DNA of 64,000 nucleotides from Clostridia bacterium (GTDB lineage: Bacteria > Bacillota > Clostridia > Christensenellales > CAG-917), in assembly GCA_900763875.1 (NCBI GenBank), contig CAAFLX010000035.1, forward strand, positions 28,042-92,041. Direction: 5' to 3'. A program made the translations under genes and the position numbers. Below the pieces are notes generated by a model that did not search any database, was not told where the DNA came from, and saw only the letters and a list, made by a program, of their open reading frames with translations. Shown here piece after piece: positions 43,284 to 51,297 of this stretch (its first letter is position 1; every line of letters begins with the position of its first letter).

Positions 43284-43312
43284 AATATAACATAATAAAT
43301 GTCATTTATCAA
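43284..43312 (-). promoter_or_regulatory. Promoter of the metallophosphoesterase gene, leaderless arrangement
   Basis: Minus strand TTGATA (43307-43312), 17-bp spacer, TATATT (43284-43289), then exactly 6 nt to ATG 43277. Confidence 0.78.
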
Positions 43313-43326
43313 TTGTTGTTGAAAAA

Positions 43327-43369
43327 TCCTATAAAATATAACTGTAGATTCCTATAAAATATAAATGTA
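43327..43369. repeat. 20-bp direct repeat, two copies
   Basis: TCCTATAAAATATAACTGTA (43327-43346) and a copy differing at one base (43350-43369), period 23 bp, upstream of the metallophosphoesterase promoter. Position suggests a possible regulator site. Confidence 0.7.
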
Positions 43370-43377
43370 AAACCAAA

Positions 43378-43410
43378 GAAAAACACGAGCGATTGCCCGT
43401 GTTTTTTGAT
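43378..43410. terminator. Terminator behind the frameshifted gene
   Basis: AAAAACACG and CGTGTTTTT pair with inner GC/GC around GATT, and work in the minus direction behind the gene ending at 43508. Confidence 0.8.
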
Positions 43411-43507
43411 GTAAACTTGTTGTGTTTTTGTCGCTTTGCGTTTTTTGGTGTTTGAATATGGGTTTTGCGACTTTTTTCGACAAAGTGACGATTTAGATTG
43501 CCGCTTT

Positions 43508-44141
43508 TCAGGTTGGGAAGAGCGGCAGGTCAAACACGCCTTGGCAAGCGTCTTGACTGAACTCGGTGCAGGGCGGAATCTTGCAATATCCGTAGGACGG
43601 AACGAGAAGATTCACGGGTGCTTGCACGCTCAAAATGACCGTTACGCAGCAAGGTGACGTTAAACGTGTTGTCGCCGACGTAACTGCCTCTTGGCGCAGT
43701 CATATTGACGGTTGCGGCAATGACGGGTGCAATGACGCTGCCTGATGGAACGCACATAACGACGTCCTCGGCGATATTCACAGTTCCCGTGCCGCTGCCG
43801 GCTTTGCCGTTTGCGTCGGTATAGGCGATTTGAACGGGGATTGATACGGTTGCCGTCACTCTCGAAAGTCCCGTTCTGTCGGCAATCGGGGTGATTGTGA
43901 GAGAAGTGATATTGCCTGCCGACGAGGTTGACGAACCGCCGACAAACGTAAGCGGAAGGGCGGGTGTGACGGGCGAGATGTTGGTTAGAGTCACCGTTTG
44001 TTCAACGCTTGTTTGCATCATGCAAGCGTCGAAAATCTTGGTCGTCTGAATACACACTTTTTCGCACAAACCGTTCATCGGGTTGCCGTTGATGTTCCCG
44101 GGGCATCTGTCCGGCGTAGAGTTATTGTTGCAAAAAGACAT
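43508..44141 (-). pseudogene. Cys-containing protein of unknown function, broken by a one-base frameshift
   Basis: ATG 44141 with SD GGAGG opens a frame with NGLCEKVCIQTTKIFDACM near the N terminus, then Thr/Ser/Val-rich beta-like sequence. After NVT, near 43651, that frame turns into Arg-rich text and runs to 43530, while the neighbouring frame continues sensibly with VTVILSVQAPVNLLVP, SYGYCKIPPC and FDLPLFPT to a stop at 43508-43510. Dropping one base of AA at 43651-43652 joins them as N-V-T-C-C-V-T-V, giving about 210 residues. So one base is inserted, by mutation, sequencing error or programmed slippage. Cys-rich ends and the host's spore genes suggest a spore or surface protein, but this is inference. 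Ends at a terminator. Confidence 0.75.
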
Positions 44142-44441
44142 CTTTTTACCTCCTATTATATTTGCCACATAATATGCAATGTCGGATTTTTTGTTGTCAA
44201 TCTGCAAAAAAACGAAGTGACGATATCGGGAAAATGCGTCGTTTCAACCGTGAAAAAATTCATATAAAAATGCGGTTTTTTTATGATTTTTTCCACTTTC
44301 AAGACGATTTTTTGAAATTGGTTATACGCAAAACGACGATTTTTGAATACAGTTTACTTGTAAACCTATATTTTTTGCATAAACCGCGATAAACCTACTA
44401 AAAACTTAAAAAAATTTTGGGGCAAAATTGGAAAATTTCTA
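44142..44441. other. Intergenic region before mraZ
   Basis: About 300 bp, A/T-rich, between the divergent broken gene and mraZ. On the minus strand TTGACA and GCATATTATG lie before the broken gene, but the spacing (20 bp to TATTAT) is poor for sigma-A. Nothing else supported. Confidence 0.4.
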
Positions 44442-44470
44442 TTGACAAGCGGCTTATATTGTTATACAAT
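44442..44470 (+). promoter_or_regulatory. Promoter of the dcw cluster
   Basis: TTGACA (44442-44447), 17-bp spacer, TACAAT (44465-44470). A small GGGT/ACCC hairpin and SD AAGGAAAG precede mraZ at 44513. I could not identify the GTGGG-type direct repeats that MraZ binds in Gram-negative bacteria. Confidence 0.85.
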
Positions 44471-44512
44471 AACAAGCGTAACGGGTGTAGTACCCTCAAA
44501 AAGGAAAGACAA

Positions 44513-44956
44513 ATGCCAAAATTTATGCTCGGAAATGCTCGCCACCAACTGGACGAGCGCAATAGATTCAGGATTCCCGTCAAGTTCCGCGAAGGGCTTG
44601 GCACAAATCCTTATTACCTTCCCGGCAGAAACGGCTGTTTGTACATCGTCCCCGAGGAGAGATTTGAAGAAATGTTCGCGCCGTTCATCAATCAAAATCC
44701 CTACACGTCGGACACGGACGAATTCACCTCGACGGTCTTCTCGTTCAGCGGCCCTCTCGAAGAGGACGCGCAGGGCAGGGTTTGCCTTGACAAGAACATC
44801 AAAGAGAAATTCGGCATTGACAAAGAAATGGTTTTCGTCGGCAAGGCGACCTACCTTGAAGTTTGGCCGGCGGAGGCTTGGGACGCAAGATACGGCGTGC
44901 TAGACCCCGGCAAGATCGACAAGATGATCCAAGACCTCAAAAAGTACGGAGTGTGA
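44513..44956 (+). CDS. mraZ: MraZ, dcw-cluster transcription regulator
   Basis: A 147-residue protein with two AbrB-like swapped-hairpin units: LGNARHQLDERNRFRIPVKFRE (first, quoted here in part of its DxxxR pattern) and FSGPLEEDAQGRVCLDKNIKEKFGI (second), forming DNA-binding rings in the family. It is the first gene of the dcw cluster and probably regulates it. ATG 44513 is chosen for its SD; the frame is open further upstream only across the promoter. Confidence 0.93.
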   Translation: MPKFMLGNARHQLDERNRFRIPVKFREGLGTNPYYLPGRNGCLYIVPEERFEEMFAPFINQNPYTSDTDEFTSTVFSFSGPLEEDAQGRVCLDKNIKEKFGIDKEMVFVGKATYLEVWPAEAWDARYGVLDPGKIDKMIQDLKKYGV

Positions 44957-44958
44957 AG

Positions 44959-45894
44959 ATGGAATTTGCACACGTACCCGTAATGCTTGGCGAGTGCCTT
45001 GACGGATTGAATATCAAAAGCGACGGAATCTACGTTGACGGCACGGTTGGCGGCGCGGGACACTCGATTGAAATCGTCAAGAGGCTGGGCGAGGGTGGAC
45101 GACTTATTGCGGTTGACCGCGACAGCGACGCACTCGAGGCGGCAAGCAAACGCCTTGCACCATACAAAGACAAAGTGACGTTTGTTCACGACGACTACAA
45201 AAACCTCATCTCAGAACTCGATTCGCTCGGAATCGGAGAGGTGGACGGAATCTTGCTCGACCTTGGCGTAAGCAGCTATCAGCTTGACAACGCAGAGCGC
45301 GGATTCAGTTATATGAAAGACGCACCGCTCGATATGCGCATGGACAGGGAGCAACCTTTCAGTGCCTACGACGTGGTGAACGGATACGACGAAAGAGAAC
45401 TTGCCAACATCCTCTTCGACTACGGCGAGGAGAAACTTGCAAGAGCGATTGCAAGAAACATCGTGGCAAAGAGAGCGCAAAAGCCAATCGAAACGACGCT
45501 CGAACTTGCAAAGATAGTTGAGGACAGCTATCCGGCAAAGACGAGATGGAAATTCGGACACCCGGCAAAGCGCACCTTTCAGGCGATACGAATTGCCGTC
45601 AACGGCGAGCTAAATGCCCTTGACGAGGCAATCACAGCTATGGCAAGACGCTTGAAAAAGGGCGGTAGAATGGCGGTTATCACCTTCCACTCCCTCGAAG
45701 ACAGAATCGTCAAAAGTGCTTTTAGAGAACTCAATCTTGCCTGCACGTGTCCGCCCGATTTCCCGGTGTGCGTGTGCAACAAGGTGCAAGAAGTGGAGCT
45801 TGTCAACAAAAAACCAATCGTTGCAAGCGATGAGGAACTTGAAAACAATCCTCGCTCCCAAAGCGCGAAACTGAGGGTTGTCGAAAGGCTCTGA
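44959..45894 (+). CDS. rsmH: RsmH (MraW), 16S rRNA m4C1402 methyltransferase
   Basis: A 311-residue SAM-dependent enzyme methylating N4 of C1402 in 16S rRNA. It starts EFAHVPVMLGECLDGL, has the SAM site VDGTVGGAGHS, LLDLGVSSYQLD, ERGFSY, the HPAKRTFQAIRIAVN motif and TFHSLEDRIVK. ATG 44959 follows mraZ by 2 nt and yields normal length. Standard second gene of dcw clusters. Confidence 0.96.
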   Translation: MEFAHVPVMLGECLDGLNIKSDGIYVDGTVGGAGHSIEIVKRLGEGGRLIAVDRDSDALEAASKRLAPYKDKVTFVHDDYKNLISELDSLGIGEVDGILLDLGVSSYQLDNAERGFSYMKDAPLDMRMDREQPFSAYDVVNGYDERELANILFDYGEEKLARAIARNIVAKRAQKPIETTLELAKIVEDSYPAKTRWKFGHPAKRTFQAIRIAVNGELNALDEAITAMARRLKKGGRMAVITFHSLEDRIVKSAFRELNLACTCPPDFPVCVCNKVQEVELVNKKPIVASDEELENNPRSQSAKLRVVERL

Positions 45895-45975
45895 CGCCAA
45901 TTGTAAAGCTGAAAAACAACAAGATAAACAAGATAATAAAACCAAAAAACAAAAAAAAGATTATAAGAAGGGAAA

Positions 45976-46010
45976 CCGATTATCTAACAGGGGCAATATT
46001 AGAAAATCGG
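45976..46010 (+). other. Hairpin exposing an AGGGG loop before the FtsL-like gene
   Basis: CCGATT-a-TCTAA (45976-45987) pairs with TTAGA-a-AATCGG (45999-46010); the loop contains AGGGG. The string ATCTAAmAGGGG recurs immediately after, where AAAAGGGG (46017-46024) is the real SD of the gene at 46031. Confidence 0.65.
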
Positions 46011-46030
46011 CAATCTAAAAGGGGTACGTT

Positions 46031-46816
46031 ATGGCAATCACATTGGATGAATTGTTGGGCAGAAACACAAGGGAAGCGACGCAAAACAGCGCCACAAGTT
46101 TTCCTTCATACGAAGATTTCAAAACATCTCGCATAAATCAAACGCCTTCACAACCCGTGCAAAGCGCGCGTTACAATTTTGATATTGCGCCCGCACGCGA
46201 GATTCGCTCTGCCGAAAGCGTGAGAAACTACGAAGCCGCACGCCCGTACGTTGCTCCTCAATCGAGCGAGTACCAAACAAGAGAATATCCCTTCTACGAT
46301 AGTTTGCAACAAAGAGCGCAATACGCTCCCACGCAATATCAACCCACGGAGTATCAAGCACCCGTGCAAACTTACGACCAAGTGCAATATGCCGAGCCGC
46401 AAGTGCAACAAATGCCGTCGCATCAAGGTTTCTATGAATTCACTGCACAAGACAGCGAAAGAGCAAGCGACCAAGAATTGTATGCAAGACTTGCACATTC
46501 CAACAATGCAAACGCCCCCGTATTCGAGGACAGCGCGGCGCAATCTTCCGCTCGCACGGGACTTTTTGCTCGCAAAGCACAAAAGACACAAGATATGACC
46601 GAGCAAAAGCAACGCGCACGCCTCAACACCAAAGGCAAAGTTATCCTCGGCGTATATCTTGCAGTCATCGCGCTCGTTGCGTCGCTCATCATTGTCAACG
46701 CAACCAAAATCAACCAAGGCAAGGCAGTCACGCCCACGTCCGAAGTTAAAGCTAGCGCACAAGCGAATAATACGGAATCTTTTGCAATAGATTCTAGATA
46801 TGAAGTTCGCATCTAA
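46031..46816 (+). CDS. Single-span membrane protein in the FtsL position of the dcw cluster
   Basis: A 261-residue protein I place by context as a divisome component. Residues 1-200 are hydrophilic, low in complexity and rich in Gln, Tyr, Ser and Ala; one hydrophobic helix lies at 203-222 and only about 38 residues follow. Normal FtsL is about 100 residues with a short cytoplasmic end and a long periplasmic leucine zipper, so this is the opposite topology and no coiled coil is visible. The stop overlaps the PBP gene by 17 nt, arguing for coupled expression. It may be an FtsL substitute or an unrelated scaffold; sequence alone does not decide. Confidence 0.65.
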   Translation: MAITLDELLGRNTREATQNSATSFPSYEDFKTSRINQTPSQPVQSARYNFDIAPAREIRSAESVRNYEAARPYVAPQSSEYQTREYPFYDSLQQRAQYAPTQYQPTEYQAPVQTYDQVQYAEPQVQQMPSHQGFYEFTAQDSERASDQELYARLAHSNNANAPVFEDSAAQSSARTGLFARKAQKTQDMTEQKQRARLNTKGKVILGVYLAVIALVASLIIVNATKINQGKAVTPTSEVKASAQANNTESFAIDSRYEVRI

Positions 46817-48725
46817 AAATCAGACAAAACCCAATCTTCTTTATAATCCAACAAAAAGGCTGTCGGCAATGCTATTGCTGATAGTCTTTTTGTTTTTGGC
46901 GATATTTGCAAAGACTTTTGCCGTGATAATCGTTGAGGGAGAGAGGCTGCAAGCCAAGGCGATAAACCAATGGATGCGCAGTGTCCCCACCGACGCTCCG
47001 AGAGGGAATATTCTCGACAAAAACGGCAAAATTCTGGCATCTACTGCGACGAGATACAATTTGTACGTCCGTCCAAGCAACACTCCGAATAAGCCGGGCG
47101 TTGCAAAACTTTTGTGCGACGTATTCGGCTATGAGTATGAAAGCACGCTTGCCAAAATCTCCAAGCGCACAAGCGAGGTTACGGTTGCGACAAAGGCGAC
47201 AAAGGAGCAACTCAACCGAATCTATGCCGCAAACCTCAAAGGCATTTACTATGCCGAGGACAATTTTCGCTATTATCCGTACGGCGATTTTATGACGCAG
47301 GTTTTGGGTTTTTGTTCGAGCGACGGATTCGGGCAGACTGGGCTTGAGGCGTACTACGACAAGTACCTTACGGGGATAAACGGCAAGATTTTGACGGAAA
47401 CAGACCTTATAGGTCGCGCACTCGACGGCGGAGCAAGTTATTATCTTCCGCCGATAAACGGACTTGACGTCAAAACCACGCTGGACGTCGGCATACAAAG
47501 CATAGTCGAGGGTGCGGTGCGCAATGCGGTTGCCAAATTCAACCCCAAAGGGGTTGCGTGCATAGTTATGGACTATACGACGGGCGGAATCGCCGCTTTG
47601 TGCGAGTATCCGTCTTTTGACCTAAACGACGTGCCAAGAAACGATTTACCCGCGCTTTTCGAGCAATCGAAGAGCAAAATTATCTCCACCGTATACGAGC
47701 CGGGTTCGACGTTCAAGATTTTGACCTCTGCCGCCGCGCTCGATTCGGGCAAAGTTCGCACGAGCGACAGATTTTACTGCGCAGGCTCAAAGGCGGTTGA
47801 CGGCAAAAAGATAAGGTGTTGGAAGTCGAAAGGGCACGGCTCGATAGATTTCGGGCAGGGCGTTGAGTCGAGTTGCAACTGCGTATTTATGGAATGTGCC
47901 TTGCGCATGGGCACGAACAGTTTTTACGATTATATGTCGGCGTTCGGACTTGCAAAAAAGACGGGAATCGATATGACGGGTGAAACGAGCGGAATATTTA
48001 TCGAGCGAAATCTCGTCAAAAACGTAGACCTTGCGCGCATAGGTTTCGGGCAGGCGGTTGCCGTGACGCCGATAGGACTTTTGGCGGCGACGTCGAGCGT
48101 GATAAACGGCGGAACGACCGTCACGCCTCACGTTATGAGCGAGGTAAAATCGCCAAAAGGGGTGCTTGCAAGCGGCGGCATATCGGGTGGCGAGAGGGTG
48201 ATAAGCAAGCAAACTTCGGACACTATGCGCGAGCTTTTGCAGCGAGTCGTGACAACGGGCAGTGGCAAGGGCGCATACGTATCGGGCTATCAAATTCTCG
48301 GCAAAACGGGCACTGCGCAAAAGTACGAAAACGGTCAAATCGCACGCGGGAAATACATTTCATCATTTCTCGGTTTTTCGGCAAGCGAGGGAGCAAACTA
48401 CGGCGTGCTTTTTATTGTTGACGAGCCGCAAGGCTACATGTATTACGGCTCGCTCGTTGCCGCGCCTATGGTCGGAGATATTTTTGCAAGCATATTCGCA
48501 TATTTGGGGATAGAGCCTCGCTACACCGGGCAGGAGCAGTCGATAATCGGCGAGGAATTTATCTTGCCGTCGTTTGAGGGACTTAGCCTAATCGAGGCGA
48601 AAAATCAACTTCGCAAGCTGGGTTTATACTTTGAAACGGACGGCGAGGGGGACATCGTCAAAGGGCAGTATCCGCTTGCAGGGGTGAGGGTTGACAAGCG
48701 AAACACGGTGCTTTTGCTCACCTAA
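46800..48725 (+). CDS. Class B penicillin-binding protein (FtsI/SpoVD type) with PASTA domain
   Basis: A 641-residue transpeptidase with one N-terminal membrane helix (about 21-44). The PBP dimer domain begins with SVPTDAPRGNILDKNGKILA in pieces; active-site motifs are EPGSTFK (Ser about 303), SCN (about 358) and KTGTAQ (about 502). A single C-terminal PASTA domain (about 585-641) follows. In Bacillota the septal PBP2B and the spore cortex SpoVD both fit; only one such gene is present here, so it may serve vegetative division, sporulation or both. It has no clear SD and overlaps the preceding gene. Confidence 0.92.
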   Translation: MKFASKNQTKPNLLYNPTKRLSAMLLLIVFLFLAIFAKTFAVIIVEGERLQAKAINQWMRSVPTDAPRGNILDKNGKILASTATRYNLYVRPSNTPNKPGVAKLLCDVFGYEYESTLAKISKRTSEVTVATKATKEQLNRIYAANLKGIYYAEDNFRYYPYGDFMTQVLGFCSSDGFGQTGLEAYYDKYLTGINGKILTETDLIGRALDGGASYYLPPINGLDVKTTLDVGIQSIVEGAVRNAVAKFNPKGVACIVMDYTTGGIAALCEYPSFDLNDVPRNDLPALFEQSKSKIISTVYEPGSTFKILTSAAALDSGKVRTSDRFYCAGSKAVDGKKIRCWKSKGHGSIDFGQGVESSCNCVFMECALRMGTNSFYDYMSAFGLAKKTGIDMTGETSGIFIERNLVKNVDLARIGFGQAVAVTPIGLLAATSSVINGGTTVTPHVMSEVKSPKGVLASGGISGGERVISKQTSDTMRELLQRVVTTGSGKGAYVSGYQILGKTGTAQKYENGQIARGKYISSFLGFSASEGANYGVLFIVDEPQGYMYYGSLVAAPMVGDIFASIFAYLGIEPRYTGQEQSIIGEEFILPSFEGLSLIEAKNQLRKLGLYFETDGEGDIVKGQYPLAGVRVDKRNTVLLLT

Positions 48726-48862
48726 ATCGGCACAAAAAAAGTTTGATTTTTGCCCTGAAAAATGCGAAAAGAATTTCCGTTTATGTCTTAAATTGCGGTT
48801 GGGTTGCTATTGCTTTGTACACTCATTATTATGAGTGTATCAACCCTTGGAGGACGCAACTT

Positions 48863-50296
48863 ATGAAACTTGCAAACTTGCTTTACGGCGTAGAAATTCA
48901 AAAGACGAACGTTGATTTGAACGAAGAAATAAACGAGATAAAAATCCACTCAAAAGCCGTTGAGGACGGCGATTTATTCGTATGTTTGGAGGGGGTGAGC
49001 GACGACGGCAACAATCATCTTGACGAGATACGAACAGATTTTGTCGCGCTCACCGAAAAAGAGCCGAAAAGCGGCAAATTCGTGCTTGTGCGCGACGCGC
49101 GCAAGGCGTATGCGCAGGCGTGCCAAAACCGCTTTTTGCGACCGCTTGAAGGTATGAAATTCGTGGCGGTCGTGGGCACGAACGGCAAGACGTCAACGGC
49201 GCATTATATAGATTCGATTTTGACTTTTGCAGGCGTAAAAACGGGGCTTATCGGCACGGAGGGACACTATATTCTCGGCGAAAAGGTGGGGCAGAGTTTG
49301 ACAACGCCCGACCCTTATGAGCTTAACGAGTTGTTTTTCAAGATGCGCACGAGAGGAGTTGAAGTTGTGATTGCAGAGGTCAGCGCGCATGCAATATACC
49401 TCGAAAAGCTGGGCGATATAAAGGCGGACGTTGCGATTTTGACAAACGTATCGCAAGACCATTTGGACTATTTCAAAGATTTTTCCAACTATCAAAGCGT
49501 AAAAATGTCCTATTTTGAAAGCGGACAAACAAAGACGGCGGTTGTGAACGTTGACGACGAGAGCGGACGCATTTTGCTCAAACGCCTCGAAGAAAAAGAG
49601 GGTGTAAAGGCGGTGAGTTACGGTCTATACAATCCTGCCGATTGTTTTGCGGTGAACGTTGTCGAGGACATAGACGGAGTTAGGTTTGTGGCAAATTTAA
49701 GCGATGAAATCGTGGACGTAAAATCATCGCTTTTCGGTGAGTTTAACGTCTACAATCTTTTGGGTGCGATGAGCGTATGCTCGCTTCTGGGCGTGAGCGG
49801 TCAAACGCTTATGCACGCCGTGCGCAAAATCAAAGCTGTCAAGGGCAGATTTTCGGTTTTGCACACCGAAAAAGGCACGATAATCGTTGACTTTGCCCAC
49901 ACGCCCGAGGGGCTTAAAAACCTGCTGTCAACAGCAAGAACCATCACGAAATCACGGCTTATAACCTTGTTCGGATGCGGTGGGGAGCGTGACAAAACAA
50001 AGCGCGCTCAAATGGGCAAAATCGCCTCTAAATACTCCGATTATATAGTGCTTACAAGCGACAATCCGCGCGGAGAGGACGCGCTTGACATCATCAAGCA
50101 AATCGAGTGGGGAGTGACGATAAAAGACGTCAAGTGCATTGTGGACAGAGCAGAGGCGGTGCGCTTTGCGCTTGCGGAAATGGAGGAGGGCGACACCCTC
50201 GTTTTGGCAGGCAAGGGCAACGAGAGTTTTGTCGAAATCAAGGGCAAAAAGATTCCGTACAGCGACTTCGATATGGTTGCGAGGTACGCAAGATAA
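48863..50296 (+). CDS. murE: MurE, UDP-MurNAc-tripeptide synthetase (meso-DAP type)
   Basis: A 477-residue Mur ligase adding the third amino acid to UDP-MurNAc-L-Ala-D-Glu. The ATP site is VVGTNGKTSTAH; DFAHTPEGL and FGCGGERDKTKRAQMG are conserved. SDNPRGED contains the DNPR motif that selects meso-diaminopimelate over lysine. ATG 48863 is chosen because TTGGAGGA precedes it; the longer frame to 48743 has no SD. Its last base overlaps the mraY start. Confidence 0.95.
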   Translation: MKLANLLYGVEIQKTNVDLNEEINEIKIHSKAVEDGDLFVCLEGVSDDGNNHLDEIRTDFVALTEKEPKSGKFVLVRDARKAYAQACQNRFLRPLEGMKFVAVVGTNGKTSTAHYIDSILTFAGVKTGLIGTEGHYILGEKVGQSLTTPDPYELNELFFKMRTRGVEVVIAEVSAHAIYLEKLGDIKADVAILTNVSQDHLDYFKDFSNYQSVKMSYFESGQTKTAVVNVDDESGRILLKRLEEKEGVKAVSYGLYNPADCFAVNVVEDIDGVRFVANLSDEIVDVKSSLFGEFNVYNLLGAMSVCSLLGVSGQTLMHAVRKIKAVKGRFSVLHTEKGTIIVDFAHTPEGLKNLLSTARTITKSRLITLFGCGGERDKTKRAQMGKIASKYSDYIVLTSDNPRGEDALDIIKQIEWGVTIKDVKCIVDRAEAVRFALAEMEEGDTLVLAGKGNESFVEIKGKKIPYSDFDMVARYAR

Positions 50297-51297
50297 TGAG
50301 CGGTCTTGTCAAAATACTTTTGTATTTTATCGCCTCGGTTGTCTTTTCGCTTGCGCTCGCGCCGCTTGTTTTGAAAATCACGGGCAAACTCAAAGCCAAA
50401 CAAACGGTGCTGGGCTATGTCAAACAGCACGAGCATAAGAGCGGAACGCCCACTATGGGCGGATTTATATTCCTTGTTCCGCAGCTCGTGTTTTCCCTTG
50501 TGGAATTTCGGCGATTTTCCCTTGTTGCAGCCGCACTGACGGCAGGCTTTTGCGTGCTTGGATTTCTTGACGACTTCATCAAAATACGCTTTGCTCGCAA
50601 CCTCGGCTTAAAGCCCTATCAAAAGATAATCGGGCAACTGGGTTTGAGCTTTGCGGCAGGGTGGTTTGTGTATGCCTCGAAGGACGTCGGCACGGCGATA
50701 AACTTGCCTTTTACCGCCTACACGCTCGATATGAAATGGGGGATAATCCCTTTCGTTATGCTCGTGTACGTTGCAACCACCAACTGCGTCAATCTCACCG
50801 ACGGTCTTGACGGACTTGCCGGATATACGTCGGTCGCCTACTTTTTGTGGTTTGCTATGCTGCTCTATTTGACCTATGCCGACGCTCAAAAGTCGGGCAA
50901 TGCCGAGTACGCAAAAGAGGTGCTGTCCCTTTGCGTATTTTGCGTTTCTATGCTCGGAGGTTTGCTCGGATATCTCGTATTCAACGGCTATCCTGCCAAA
51001 ATAATGATGGGGGACACAGGCTCGCTTGCGCTGGGCGCGGCGTGCGCGACGGTGGCTGTTTTTTCAAAAAATCCGCTTTTAATTGTCACGTCGGGCATAA
51101 TGTACGTGCTTTCGGGCATATCAGTTATATTGCAGGTGCTCCACTTCAAACGCACAAAGAAACGGATATTTTTGATGTCGCCGTTCCACCACCACTTGGA
51201 GATGAAAGGGCTGCACGAGTCGAAAATCGTCACCATATACTTTGTTGCGAGCATGGTCGGGGGCGCGCTGACGCTGATATTTGCGAGGGCAATATGA
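50296..51297 (+). CDS. mraY: MraY, phospho-MurNAc-pentapeptide translocase
   Basis: A 333-residue polytopic enzyme that makes lipid I from UDP-MurNAc-pentapeptide and undecaprenyl phosphate. Ten hydrophobic helices; motifs TPTMGGF, FLDDFIK (metal-binding Asp pair), NLTDGLDGLA and the FHHHLEMKG loop. The ATG is 50296 inside the murE stop; the longer frame before it is murE in another phase. It overlaps murD by 4 nt (ATGA). Confidence 0.96.
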   Translation: MSGLVKILLYFIASVVFSLALAPLVLKITGKLKAKQTVLGYVKQHEHKSGTPTMGGFIFLVPQLVFSLVEFRRFSLVAAALTAGFCVLGFLDDFIKIRFARNLGLKPYQKIIGQLGLSFAAGWFVYASKDVGTAINLPFTAYTLDMKWGIIPFVMLVYVATTNCVNLTDGLDGLAGYTSVAYFLWFAMLLYLTYADAQKSGNAEYAKEVLSLCVFCVSMLGGLLGYLVFNGYPAKIMMGDTGSLALGAACATVAVFSKNPLLIVTSGIMYVLSGISVILQVLHFKRTKKRIFLMSPFHHHLEMKGLHESKIVTIYFVASMVGGALTLIFARAI

